In this document: positions 25,718-35,006 of the stretch, one piece after another
Layout of the letters: every line of letters starts with the position of its first letter
Position numbering within the stretch: position 1 is the stretch's first letter
NCBI RefSeq assembly: GCF_001715195.1
Contig: NZ_MDWE01000042.1
Location: 16,788 to 80,787, forward strand
DNA length: 64,000 nt
Direction: 5' to 3'
Origin: Rhodohalobacter halophilus
Lineage (GTDB): Bacteria > Bacteroidota > Rhodothermia > Balneolales > Balneolaceae
The notes under the pieces: generated by a model
What the model was told of the DNA's origin: nothing
Databases searched by the model: none
The model's input: only the letters and a program-made list of their open reading frames with translations
Made by a program: the position numbers and the translations under genes

Positions 25718-26599
25718 TTGACTGATCAACCACATAAGTCGGGCTATGTAGCCATCATCGGAAAACCAAATGCCGGAAAATCGACCTTGATGAACCGGAT
25801 TTTGGGCACAAAAATCTCCATCACCACTCACAAACCACAAACCACCAGGCACCAGGTTGTGGGAATATTTTCAGATGATGATACACAGATCATATTTCTG
25901 GACACTCCGGGAGTTATTTCTCCAAAATATGAACTCCAGCGGGCGATGATGAACACGGTAGAACGAGCCCGAGCCGATGCCGATGTAATCCTTTTTCTGT
26001 TTGATCCGACCGATCGGTTTCCTACCGATGAGGTGATCGAGCTTCTAAAAACCATCAACAAGCCGATTTTTCTGGTTGTGAACAAAATGGATCAAGCCGA
26101 CAAAAAACGAGCCGAAGGGAAAGTCCGTGAACTTGAAGAGAAACTGCGGTTCAAGGAAATTCACTACGTTTCTGCACTGCAGGGTGAAGGCGTGGATGAG
26201 TTATTACAAGCTGTTCGAACCTACCTGGTTCCCGGCCCTCCCTACTATCCGAAAGAGGATTTAAGTGAACATCCGGTACGATTTTTTGTATCTGAACTGA
26301 TCCGTGAGCAGCTATTCCTGCAATTTGATGAAGAGATACCCTACTCCTGCACCATCGATGTGGTAAATTACGATGCAGACACAGATATAGACCGAATCAG
26401 CGCCGATATCATCGTAAACCGAAAATCACAGAAAGGAATTTTGATTGGAAAAAAAGGTGCGGCCATCAAAGAGCTGGGAATAAAATCAAGAGAAGCGATC
26501 GAAGGATTTATCGGTAAAAAAGTATTTCTGGACCTGCACGTGAAAGTGCGTGAAAAGTGGCGCGAAAAAGAGAACTGGGTACGAAATTTTGGGTATTGA
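25718..26599 (+). CDS. era: GTPase Era
   Basis: GTP-binding protein that acts in 30S ribosome maturation by binding the 3' end of 16S rRNA. The 293-residue protein has G1 G-K-P-N-A-G-K-S-T, the T-T-R-H switch I region, G3 D-T-P-G-V, G4 N-K-M-D and G5 S-A-L-Q. A C-terminal KH domain has R-K-S-Q-K-G-I-L-I-G-K-K-G-A-A-I-K. The start is a TTG at 25718; an in-frame stop lies three codons upstream and no ATG precedes the P-loop, so a rare start is forced. The gene probably stands alone. Confidence 0.95.
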   Translation: MTDQPHKSGYVAIIGKPNAGKSTLMNRILGTKISITTHKPQTTRHQVVGIFSDDDTQIIFLDTPGVISPKYELQRAMMNTVERARADADVILFLFDPTDRFPTDEVIELLKTINKPIFLVVNKMDQADKKRAEGKVRELEEKLRFKEIHYVSALQGEGVDELLQAVRTYLVPGPPYYPKEDLSEHPVRFFVSELIREQLFLQFDEEIPYSCTIDVVNYDADTDIDRISADIIVNRKSQKGILIGKKGAAIKELGIKSREAIEGFIGKKVFLDLHVKVREKWREKENWVRNFGY

Positions 26600-26698
26600 T
26601 CGTTTACCGACTGTTTATCATCTTCCCAGAGATTTACAACCCGTTACAATCTTTTGATCTACATTTCAGACAAACCTCAACCCAAGATTTTACCTTCC

Positions 26699-28552
26699 AT
26701 GAAAAAATTGGCTGCCGCACTGTTTCATTTTTATTTTTTCATTGTATTCGTCACATCATCGTCAATCGCTCAATCGTCCTCAATCACCGTTCCTGTAATT
26801 GAAGACGGCCAGGCACAGGTGATAGAAGCATTTAACAATCCGGAAGAGTGGATCCGCCATGATCTATGGGTTGAAACCGATTTTGATACCGACGGTGATG
26901 GAAAACCGGACCGAATGTATGTATCGGTAACACGACCTGCCCAAACCGAAAACGGTGACCTTCAACTTCCTGTAATCTATGAAACCAGTCCCTATTACGC
27001 CGGCACGGCACGCCCGCCATACGATTTCTTCTGGGATGTAAAACAGGAACTGGGCGAGGAGCCACCTACTCGAAAACCGGGACCGGATGTGCAGCGACGC
27101 GGAGAACGCCCGATCATATCCAACTCGCATATCGCTACCTGGGTTCCAAGAGGCTTTATCGTCGTTCACTCAACATCACCCGGAACAGGATTGTCGGACG
27201 GATCCCCTTCTGTTGGCGGTGAAAATGAAGCCCTGGCACCAAAAGCAGTGATTGATTGGTTAAACGGACGCGCAAACGGATACTCTACACGCGATGGAGA
27301 TGAGATCGTTGAGGCGTACTGGACCAATGGAAATGTAGGTATGACCGGCACCTCCTACAACGGATTTTTACCATTTGCTGCCGCAACAACCGGTGTAGAT
27401 GGTTTGAAGGCGATAATTCCTGTTGCTCCTGTGACTTCGTTTTATATGTACTACCGATCTAACGGATTGGTACGTTCGCCGGGCGGTTACCTTGGTGAAG
27501 ACGTTGATGTACTTTATGATTTTGTGCACAGCGGTGACGAATCGAAACGGGAGTATAACAACCGCACCATGCGGGATGGAATTATGGCAGAGGGCTTGGA
27601 CCGCAAAACCGGCGACTACAACGATTTCTGGGAAGAGCGCGACTACCTGAAACAAATGGATGGCTACAAAGCCGCTACGCTTTTTGCACACGCCTTTAAT
27701 GACTGGAACGTTATGCCTGAGCACACCTATCATGCGTATGAAAAACTGAAAGAGATGGGTGTACCATCGATGGTGTACTATCACCAGGGCGGGCACGGCG
27801 GAGAACCTCCGCATGAACTGATGAACCAGTGGTTTACACGGTATCTTTTTGGGGTTGAAAACGGAGTTGAAGATCTGCCCCGCTCGTGGATTGTCCGGGA
27901 ACGCGATGAGCGTGACGAACCCACTCCGTATGATGACTTCCCTCACCCCGCAGCCTCTGACGTTACCTTCTATCTGTCGCCCGGAGCCCCTGAACGCGGT
28001 GGTCTGACGCTGAGCAGGCCTGCCAAACAGGGCACCGAAACGCTGACCGACAACTTTTCCTTTACCGGTTCATCACTGGCCCGGGCTGAGTGGACCGGTC
28101 ACCGGCTGATCTACCTGACGCCCGAACTTGCCGATTCGGTGCACATCTCGGGAGCTGCATCGGTATCGATAACCCTGGCCAGCAGCAAGCCGGCTGCCAA
28201 CCTCACGGTCTGGATGGTCTCCCTGCCGTGGAATGACGGGCGGAACTCTCAAATTACCGACAATATCATCACCAAAGGGTGGGCGAGTCCACAGAATCAC
28301 AGCTCCATCCACCAGAGTGAACCGCTCGAACCCGGAACGTTTTACACCGTTGAGTTTGACCTTCAGCCTAACGATCAGATCATTCCCGCCGGGCAGCAGA
28401 TCGGACTGATGATCTTTTCAAGCGATAAAGAGTATACCCTTTGGCCGCAACCGGGTACGGAGTTAACGGTCGACCTCGGACGCACCACGCTGACGCTTCC
28501 GGTTCTCTATGGTGAGGAGGCATTTTCAGGGATTGACTGGAACGGCAACTGA
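26699..28552 (+). CDS. Xaa-Pro dipeptidyl-peptidase-like hydrolase (S15/CocE family)
   Basis: A 617-residue exported serine hydrolase. The ATG at 26699 opens a signal peptide ending S-I-A-Q; a TTG 15 codons upstream is unlikely. The alpha/beta core has the nucleophile Ser219 in G-T-S-Y-N-G, a likely Asp in F-N-D-W-N and His in H-Q-G-G-H-G-G-E. The C-terminal X-Pro domain (about residues 410-610) is a jelly-roll that starts near V-T-F-Y-L-S-P. It would release X-Pro dipeptides from peptides in the periplasm; cocaine-esterase-like acyl hydrolysis is the alternative. From about 27.9 kb the base composition rises sharply (see findings), within this gene. Confidence 0.88.
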   Translation: MKKLAAALFHFYFFIVFVTSSSIAQSSSITVPVIEDGQAQVIEAFNNPEEWIRHDLWVETDFDTDGDGKPDRMYVSVTRPAQTENGDLQLPVIYETSPYYAGTARPPYDFFWDVKQELGEEPPTRKPGPDVQRRGERPIISNSHIATWVPRGFIVVHSTSPGTGLSDGSPSVGGENEALAPKAVIDWLNGRANGYSTRDGDEIVEAYWTNGNVGMTGTSYNGFLPFAAATTGVDGLKAIIPVAPVTSFYMYYRSNGLVRSPGGYLGEDVDVLYDFVHSGDESKREYNNRTMRDGIMAEGLDRKTGDYNDFWEERDYLKQMDGYKAATLFAHAFNDWNVMPEHTYHAYEKLKEMGVPSMVYYHQGGHGGEPPHELMNQWFTRYLFGVENGVEDLPRSWIVRERDERDEPTPYDDFPHPAASDVTFYLSPGAPERGGLTLSRPAKQGTETLTDNFSFTGSSLARAEWTGHRLIYLTPELADSVHISGAASVSITLASSKPAANLTVWMVSLPWNDGRNSQITDNIITKGWASPQNHSSIHQSEPLEPGTFYTVEFDLQPNDQIIPAGQQIGLMIFSSDKEYTLWPQPGTELTVDLGRTTLTLPVLYGEEAFSGIDWNGN

Positions 28553-28640
28553 CCCGCTGAACGGTGAAGCGGAAACCGGATTTCACAAAATTGAAAAATA
28601 AATTTGCATTTTCTTTGCAGACAGCAATATCTTAAAGCCA

Positions 28641-28727
28641 ATGAAAAATTCTACCCGACATAGCGGCATTTTTGCAATCTGTACCATGTGTATGTGTATG
28701 CATAGCTACATATCGTACAGAGGGTAA
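28641..28727 (+). CDS. Met/Cys-rich leader peptide of the methionine operon
   Basis: A 28-codon open frame (ATG 28641, TAA 28725) whose middle reads C-T-M-C-M-C-M-H: three cysteines and three methionines within seven codons. It lies in front of an intrinsic terminator and 94 bases before a SAM-I riboswitch. Ribosome stalling on these codons when Met-tRNA or Cys-tRNA is scarce would free the antiterminator. The product is probably not functional as a protein. Translation start signals are weak, which is usual in this genome. No family is recognised; the call rests on codon content, position and the matching RNA pairings. Confidence 0.7.
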   Translation: MKNSTRHSGIFAICTMCMCMHSYISYRG

Positions 28728-28781
28728 CTTTTCATGAAATAATTTATTTGATGGCCCTCTGGAAACAGCAGGGCCTTTTTT
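28679..28781 (+). promoter_or_regulatory. Transcription attenuator with alternative hairpins
   Basis: Four mutually exclusive segments can be read. Segment 1 CTGTAC (28679-28684, start of the Cys/Met codons) pairs with GTACAG (28715-28720). Segment 2 CAGAGGG (28718-28724, next to the leader stop) pairs with CCCTCTG (28755-28761) as antiterminator. Segments 3:4 GGCCCTCTG (28753-28761) and CAGCAGGGCC (28766-28775) form a terminator with a GAAA loop, one bulge and six T. A stalled ribosome masks segment 1, so 2:3 forms and transcription continues. A ribosome reaching the stop covers segment 2, so 3:4 terminates. Confidence 0.72.
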
Positions 28782-28820
28782 GTTCAGTTTAACTGAACAT
28801 CGTTCTTTATCAAAACTGAG

Positions 28821-28946
28821 TCTTATCAAGAAAGGTGGAGGGACAGGCCCTGTGAAACCTTAGCAACCGCCCCGGTTTATCCGGGGGCCAGGTGCTAAAT
28901 CCTGCCCGTCACGGTTTGAATGAACCGCGACAGGGAAAGATAAGAA
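28821..28946 (+). promoter_or_regulatory. SAM-I (S-box) riboswitch
   Basis: The aptamer core is clear. P1 is CTTATC (28822-28827) with GATAAG (28939-28944). The conserved AAAGGTGGAGGGA and GGCCCTGTGAAACCTTAGCAA segments follow. Variable P3 is GCCCCGG/CCGGGGGC, then AGGTGCTAAATCCTGCC, a P4 stem around CACGGTTTGAATGAACCG, and GGGAAAGATAAG closing P1. It binds S-adenosylmethionine and here precedes a terminator, so SAM should turn the downstream methionine operon off. Confidence 0.95.
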
Positions 28947-29031
28947 GTCTGGCTCCCCTGTAGTTCACAGGTTCTGTATAAAGCCTCTTCTGAAAATCTT
29001 TCCCGCAGGATTTTCGGAAGAGGCTTTTTTT
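28943..29031 (+). terminator. SAM riboswitch expression platform (terminator/antiterminator)
   Basis: The terminator is a 17-bp stem (28982-28998 with 29009-29025, one G:U), with a 10-base loop and seven T (29025-29031). The P1 3' strand can instead help form an antiterminator: AGAAG (28943-28947) with CTTCT (28987-28991) and GGCT (28951-28954) with AGCC (28982-28985). SAM binding locks P1 and lets the terminator form. Confidence 0.88.
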
Positions 29032-29102
29032 GTTTGAATCCAATTTAATTCCAAACTGCAGGACCCTTGAAAAGCACATTTAACAACTGGTATGAAACAA
29101 AG

Positions 29103-29546
29103 ATGCGGGCAACTCCGGAGTTGTCGGATGAGACCGACCGGATTGAGCAGCACCTCGACCGGATCCGGACTGTCGCGATCGTCGGGCTTTCACGCAACCG
29201 GCACAAAGACAGCCATTTTGTGGGCCGGTACCTTCAAAAGGCCGGATATACCATCTACCCCGTCAACCCCGGGGCCGACGAGATACTGGGCGTCAAAGCT
29301 TACCCCGACCTGAAATCAATTCCCGAAGCGGTGGATGCAGTCGACATTTTTGTGAAACCCGAGTCGGTACCCGCAGTTGTTGAGGCATCCATCGCCATCC
29401 GCCCAAATATTATCTGGCTTCAGCTGGGCACCGGGAATCACCCGGATCAAAAAGCGATCGCTGAGCAAAATGGGATCACCCTGGTGCAAAACCGGTGCAT
29501 GAAAGTGGATCACCAGTTCCTGATTCGCGACCGGGACAACGTCTGA
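29103..29546 (+). CDS. CoA-binding domain protein (YccU-like)
   Basis: A 147-residue single Rossmann domain of the CoA_binding_2 family: T-V-A-I-V-G-L-S-R-N-R-H-K-D-S near the start, Y-P-V-N-P-G-A-D-E-I-L-G and a closing V-Q-N-R-C-M-K-V-D-H. The family is small and uncharacterised. Here it is the first gene after the SAM-I terminator, so it belongs to the methionine regulon. A role handling acyl-CoA for homoserine acetylation, or a sensor role, is inference. ATG at 29103 was chosen; a TTG at 29067 with AGGA four bases upstream would add 12 residues and cannot be excluded. Confidence 0.82.
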   Translation: MRATPELSDETDRIEQHLDRIRTVAIVGLSRNRHKDSHFVGRYLQKAGYTIYPVNPGADEILGVKAYPDLKSIPEAVDAVDIFVKPESVPAVVEASIAIRPNIIWLQLGTGNHPDQKAIAEQNGITLVQNRCMKVDHQFLIRDRDNV

Positions 29547-29588
29547 TATCCAAAACCATTTTAAAAAAACATAACACCAACTGAATAA

Positions 29589-30932
<1,344 letters not shown>

Positions 30933-30956
30933 CACGATACTGCAGCATAACAAAAA

Positions 30957-30985
30957 AACCCGGCTCCGAAAATCGGAACCGGGTT
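30957..30985 (+). promoter_or_regulatory. Intercistronic hairpin without U tract
   Basis: A 13-position stem with one C:A mismatch (30957-30969 with 30973-30985) lies 25 bases after metY. On the plus strand it is preceded by seven A and followed by CAAAACC, so it is not a good terminator in the operon direction. It may stabilise the metY end of the transcript or set the ratio to downstream genes. Confidence 0.5.
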
Positions 30986-31055
30986 CAAAACCATAACGCC
31001 GGAAGGCACTTTTTAGCGGAAGACCAACCGGCATCATGACAAACCAAATATACAA

Positions 31056-32141
31056 ATGAGTCACGTAAAATTCGCATACTGGGTTCCCAATGTCAGCGGC
31101 GGGCTTGTGGTTTCAACGTTGCCGCAACAGACCGACTGGACATTTGAGGCCAACAAACGATACGCACAAACAGCAGAACAGAACGGCTTTGATTACGCAC
31201 TGCTTCAAACCCGCTTTATTGCCAGCTATGGCGCCGACAAACAGCTTGAAGCAGCTGCACTGGGATCGGCACTGGCTGCCGTTACCGATAAAATCAACCT
31301 GATTTCAGCGGTTCATCCGGGTTTATGGCATCCGGCCGTCTACGCCAAAATACTCTCTACAATAGACCGGGTAAGCGGCGGACGCGCAGCCGTAAATGTG
31401 GTCAGCGGATGGTTCAAGGGCGAGTTCACCTCCTTTGGCGAACCCTGGCTGGAACATGATGAGCGCTACAGGCGATCGGAAGAGTTTATTAAAGTTCTGC
31501 GACAGCTCTGGAGTGAGGAGAAAGCCAATTTCAGAGGCGACTTCTACCAAATCAGTGATGCCCCCCATAAACCCAAACCGGTTCGCGAAGAGGGTATTCC
31601 CATCTTCCAGGGCGGCAACTCCAAGGCAGCCCGGCAGATGGCTGCCAAAGTCTCCGATTGGTATTTCATGAACGGCAATACCAACCAGGGAATACGGGAT
31701 CAGATCGATGATGTAAAACAGCTCGCTCAAAAAGAGGGCCGGGAAGTCAAGTTTGCACTCAACGGTTTTGTGATTGTACGCGATACCGAAGAGGAGGCAA
31801 TCGCACAGCTGGAACAGATCATCACCCATGCCAACGATGACGCCGTTGAAGGGTTTCGAAAAGCCGTTCAGCAAGCCGGTGCCTCATCAAAAGAGGGCGA
31901 AGGAATGTGGGCCAACTCTTCCTTCGAAGACCTGGTGCAGTACAACGACGGATTTAAAACCGGGTTGATCGGCACCCCTGAACAGGTGGCCGACCGAATC
32001 ATCGAATTGAAAGAGCTGGGGGTAGACCTGGTGCTAACCGCATTTCTCAATTACGATACGGAACTCGAGGAGTTTGGAAAAAAAGTGATCCCGCTGGTCA
32101 GGGAAAAGGAACAGGAACGCCAAAAGGGAGCCGCGGCCTGA
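31056..32141 (+). CDS. sfnG: FMNH2-dependent dimethylsulfone monooxygenase
   Basis: A 361-residue luciferase-like flavin monooxygenase. The start K-F-A-Y-W-V-P-N-V-S-G-G-L-V-V-S and the segments N-V-V-S-G-W-F-K-G-E-F, E-H-D-E-R-Y-R-R-S-E-E-F, I-F-Q-G-G-N-S-K-A-A-R, N-G-N-T-N-Q-G-I and S-S-F-E-D-L-V-Q-Y-N-D-G-F match SfnG as I remember it, over nearly the whole length. SfnG oxidises dimethyl sulfone to methanesulfinate as a step in sulfur scavenging and needs reduced FMN from a partner reductase, which is not in the window. Its place in a SAM-controlled methionine operon suggests organic sulfur feeding of homocysteine synthesis. Confidence 0.88.
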   Translation: MSHVKFAYWVPNVSGGLVVSTLPQQTDWTFEANKRYAQTAEQNGFDYALLQTRFIASYGADKQLEAAALGSALAAVTDKINLISAVHPGLWHPAVYAKILSTIDRVSGGRAAVNVVSGWFKGEFTSFGEPWLEHDERYRRSEEFIKVLRQLWSEEKANFRGDFYQISDAPHKPKPVREEGIPIFQGGNSKAARQMAAKVSDWYFMNGNTNQGIRDQIDDVKQLAQKEGREVKFALNGFVIVRDTEEEAIAQLEQIITHANDDAVEGFRKAVQQAGASSKEGEGMWANSSFEDLVQYNDGFKTGLIGTPEQVADRIIELKELGVDLVLTAFLNYDTELEEFGKKVIPLVREKEQERQKGAAA

Positions 32142-32199
32142 CACCTGCCGAAAACTGAATACTCACTCTGCTTAAAAACATTTAAAAACGAAAGAACCC

Positions 32200-32739
32200 A
32201 TGAGTACAACAATCAAAACCACCCCCAAGCACGATCCGGAACTGGAAAAATCACTTTTAAACCTGATTGAAGGGATTCGGAGCGACCCCAAACAGGCCGG
32301 TGCAACCTTTAAGGCTCGTTCAGAGCTTACCGAGGGATTCCTGGCCGATATCAATGTCCGGGATTTCACGTTCCACTCTGATGAACCCAAAGACCTGGGC
32401 GGCACCGACAAGGGGCCCAACCCGGTTGAATATGTACTCGGCGCCTTTGCCGCGTGCCAGGAAATTGTCATCAAAGCGTACGCCACCGTACTGGGCATCC
32501 GGGTATCGTCGGTACGTGTCGATGTACAGGGCAAACTCGATCTGCACGGATTCCTGAACCTCTCTGACGAGCGGCCGGGCTTTACCGGAGTCACCTACCA
32601 GACCGTGATTGAAACGGATGAAACGGATGAAAAAAAGCTGAAACAGCTTGAAGAGTTCTCGGTTAACAGATGCCCGGTGCTCGACATCGTTCGCGATCCG
32701 GTGCCCGTTGAAGGCTCCATTCAATTTCAACAACCCTAA
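32200..32739 (+). CDS. OsmC-family protein
   Basis: A 179-residue OsmC-fold protein. The two redox cysteines of the family are present: A-A-C-Q-E in the central helix and N-R-C-P-V near the C terminus. The G-G-T-D-K-G-P-N-P-V-E-Y-V-L-G segment is typical. OsmC/Ohr proteins reduce organic hydroperoxides with a thiol partner; some close relatives accompany sulfur assimilation genes. Here it lies between sfnG and metX in the methionine operon, so protection from sulfur-linked peroxides or a thiol-handling role is plausible but not shown. Confidence 0.85.
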   Translation: MSTTIKTTPKHDPELEKSLLNLIEGIRSDPKQAGATFKARSELTEGFLADINVRDFTFHSDEPKDLGGTDKGPNPVEYVLGAFAACQEIVIKAYATVLGIRVSSVRVDVQGKLDLHGFLNLSDERPGFTGVTYQTVIETDETDEKKLKQLEEFSVNRCPVLDIVRDPVPVEGSIQFQQP

Positions 32740-32749
32740 TTAGATATCT

Positions 32750-32786
32750 GCAAGCCTCTTCCGGCATAAAGCCGGGAGGGGCCTGC
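32750..32786 (+). promoter_or_regulatory. Strong intercistronic hairpin
   Basis: A 16-position stem with one mismatch and three G:U pairs (32750-32765 with 32771-32786) around an ATAAA loop lies between the osmC-like gene and metX. No T run follows, so read-through is expected. It resembles an mRNA stabiliser or processing site. Confidence 0.55.
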
Positions 32787-32826
32787 CATCAACCAGAACC
32801 CTGAAACCAAACAGAAGGATGCAAAC

Positions 32827-33873
32827 ATGAATCAAGGAATTACGCAAACCCGCTTGGAGGATCATTTTATCACTGAATCGGGTGCCCGGCTGGAGTCGCC
32901 CGAAGTTGCCTACAAGACGTGGGGAACGCTCAATGGCGGCCGCGACAATGTGGTTCTGATCTGTCATGCTTTGACCGGCCATGCGGCTGCCGATGAGTGG
33001 TTTCCCGGCATCTTTGGCAAGGGCAACATCTGCGATCCCGATCAGCATTTCATCATCTGCATCAATGTTCCCGGAAGCTGCTACGGATCGGTGGGCCCGC
33101 AGTCGGTCAATCCGCAAACCGGCCGGCCCTATCGCAACGACTTCCCCGAACTGACTATCAGGGATATGGTGCGATTTCAGCAGCAGTTTCTGGATCAGCT
33201 GGGTATCAACGGAATTGAACTGGTCATCGGCGGTTCCATGGGCGGCATGCAGGCGCTGGAGTTTATTATCATGGATCGCCGTTCTCGTTCAGCTGTACTG
33301 ATCGCCATGGGGAAAGCTCATACCCCTTGGGCGATCGGTATCAGCCATGCTCAGAGAACTGCCATCACCAACGATCCCGGCTGGAAAGATGGGAACTACG
33401 AACTGAATGAGGGTCCGTTTCGTGGTGTAGCTGCTGCCCGAATGATGGCAATGATCACCTATCGGGCACCGGAGGATTACAACCGAAAATTCGGACGAAA
33501 GCTTCAAAATGAAGATGGTCAATTTCAGATTGAGTCCTACCTGAACCACCAGGGTGAAAAGCTGGCCAAACGGATGGATGCTCATACCTACATTACGCTG
33601 ACAAAAGCAATGGATTCACACGATATCTCCCGTGGCCGCAGTGACTTTGAACAGGTTCTGGACCGGGTAGAAATTCCGGTTCAGGTCATAGGTATCCGTT
33701 CAGACCACCTCTACCCCATTGCTGAACAGAAAGAGCTTGCGGACCTGCTCCCCAATGGGCGATATGCTGAGATCGATTCACCTGCAGGCCACGATGGATT
33801 CCTGATTGAATTTGATCAACTCAATGAAATCATCATCCCATTTGTAAAACATAAAGAACTTCAATTTATCTGA
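32827..33873 (+). CDS. metX: Homoserine O-acetyltransferase
   Basis: Alpha/beta hydrolase-fold enzyme that acetylates homoserine for MetY. The 348-residue protein has L-I-C-H-A-L-T-G-H, N-V-P-G-S-C-Y-G-S-V-G-P, the nucleophile Ser137 in G-G-S-M-G-G-M-Q-A-L-E, R-S-D-H-L-Y-P and the catalytic histidine in A-G-H-D-G-F-L. The family also includes succinyltransferases; MetY next door argues for acetyl. G+C falls from about 57% to about 40% near 33.4 kb inside this gene. Homoserine dehydrogenase follows three bases later. Confidence 0.94.
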   Translation: MNQGITQTRLEDHFITESGARLESPEVAYKTWGTLNGGRDNVVLICHALTGHAAADEWFPGIFGKGNICDPDQHFIICINVPGSCYGSVGPQSVNPQTGRPYRNDFPELTIRDMVRFQQQFLDQLGINGIELVIGGSMGGMQALEFIIMDRRSRSAVLIAMGKAHTPWAIGISHAQRTAITNDPGWKDGNYELNEGPFRGVAAARMMAMITYRAPEDYNRKFGRKLQNEDGQFQIESYLNHQGEKLAKRMDAHTYITLTKAMDSHDISRGRSDFEQVLDRVEIPVQVIGIRSDHLYPIAEQKELADLLPNGRYAEIDSPAGHDGFLIEFDQLNEIIIPFVKHKELQFI

Positions 33874-33876
33874 ACC

Positions 33877-34947
33877 ATGTCACATTTACACGCCATTAAA
33901 AAATCATCTGCTCCATTCATCAAACCCAAACCCGTGAAAAAAGTCTTTATTGCCGGAGTCGGTGCTGTAGGGTGCACACTCATTCAGCAGCTGGAAAATC
34001 ACCCATCATTAAATGTCTTGGGATATTGTAATTCACGTCACGTTCAATGGCTTGATGGGGAGAAGGTGCATTACCAGCATAAAGACTTGCAAAAAGCTCC
34101 CGCAAAGAACTGGGATGAAATCATCAAAAAACTTACAACCTATAAACGGGGAAGCGTTATTTTTGTAGATGCAACAGGAAGTCCTGAAGTCTCTACACTG
34201 TACCCTTCACTGTTTGAACATGGTATTCATATTGTAACACCGAGTAAACTGGCCAACACTCAGAGCCAGGAAACTTTTGACAAACTTCACAGGATTGCCT
34301 TGGAAAATGAAGCCGAATTCTATTTTGAAACAAATGTAGGTGCCGGGCTTCCTGTTATCAGTACGGTCAAGAACTTAATTGCATCGGGTGATGAAATCCT
34401 TGAAATCAGCGGAGTGGTGTCCGGTACGATGACTTATCTCTTCTCTGAGCTGGAAAAAGGAGCCTCATTCAGCGAAACGGTCAATAAAGCCCGAACTCTC
34501 GGTTACGCAGAACCCGATCCCCGGGATGATCTATCCGGAGAAGATGTAGTACGCAAGTTCCTGATTTTAGCCAGAGTTTGTGGTATTAAGATAGAACGGG
34601 ATGAGGTGGCAGTTGATTCGCTTATTCCTGAACATCTTCAAAACGTGGAGCCGGGTCAATTTCTGGAGGGGCTGAAGGATTCAGACAAGGATTGGGAAAA
34701 AAGAATTGCTGAAGAATCTCAAAAGGGAAAAGTATTGCGCTACACAGGTAAACTGACAGGTAGGAAAATCAGTGTAGGCATTGAGGCTGTACCTAAACTC
34801 TCTGCATTGGGCAGTTTAACCGGAACCACAAATCTCATTACTCTTCGCACCAAACGATACAACGATCAACCTTTAACCATACAGGGTCCCGGGGCAGGAA
34901 AAGAGGTTACCGCTGCCGGCGTTTTGGCAGATCTCCTGAAAATATAG
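33877..34947 (+). CDS. Homoserine dehydrogenase
   Basis: Reduces aspartate semialdehyde to homoserine. The 356-residue protein is a stand-alone dehydrogenase without kinase or ACT domain: nucleotide motif G-V-G-A-V-G near residue 29, T-P-S-K-L-A-N, T-N-V-G-A-G-L-P, the family signature G-V-V-S-G-T-M-T-Y and A-E-P-D-P-R-D-D-L-S-G-E-D-V. The shape is like the C-terminal half of ThrA/MetL. It closes the methionine operon, giving it homoserine, acetylation and sulfhydrylation in one transcript. It differs from the upstream genes in being AT-rich. A 15-bp terminator follows. Confidence 0.9.
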   Translation: MSHLHAIKKSSAPFIKPKPVKKVFIAGVGAVGCTLIQQLENHPSLNVLGYCNSRHVQWLDGEKVHYQHKDLQKAPAKNWDEIIKKLTTYKRGSVIFVDATGSPEVSTLYPSLFEHGIHIVTPSKLANTQSQETFDKLHRIALENEAEFYFETNVGAGLPVISTVKNLIASGDEILEISGVVSGTMTYLFSELEKGASFSETVNKARTLGYAEPDPRDDLSGEDVVRKFLILARVCGIKIERDEVAVDSLIPEHLQNVEPGQFLEGLKDSDKDWEKRIAEESQKGKVLRYTGKLTGRKISVGIEAVPKLSALGSLTGTTNLITLRTKRYNDQPLTIQGPGAGKEVTAAGVLADLLKI

Positions 34948-34952
34948 ATCTA

Positions 34953-34989
34953 AAAAAACCTCCTGATCTTTTTCATCAGGAGGTTTTTT
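34953..34989. terminator. Bidirectional intrinsic terminator of the methionine operon
   Basis: A perfect 15-bp stem AAAAAACCTCCTGAT (34953-34967) pairs with 34975-34989 around a 7-base loop. The A/T ends provide a U run on either strand, so it serves both the homoserine dehydrogenase gene and the opposing hexapeptide-repeat gene. Confidence 0.92.
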
Positions 34990-35006
34990 AGATGTCAACG
35001 GCTAAA

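Noticed and set aside
27368..27946. 192-codon minus-strand frame inside the Xaa-Pro hydrolase gene
   Set aside because: Composition follows the opposite-strand gene and nothing protein-like is recognised.
28753..28781. First leader hairpin as a plain terminator of the Xaa-Pro hydrolase gene
   Set aside because: It is 200 bases downstream of that gene and its left arm has a perfect 7-base competitor next to the leader stop codon, which fits attenuation better; a dual role is not excluded.
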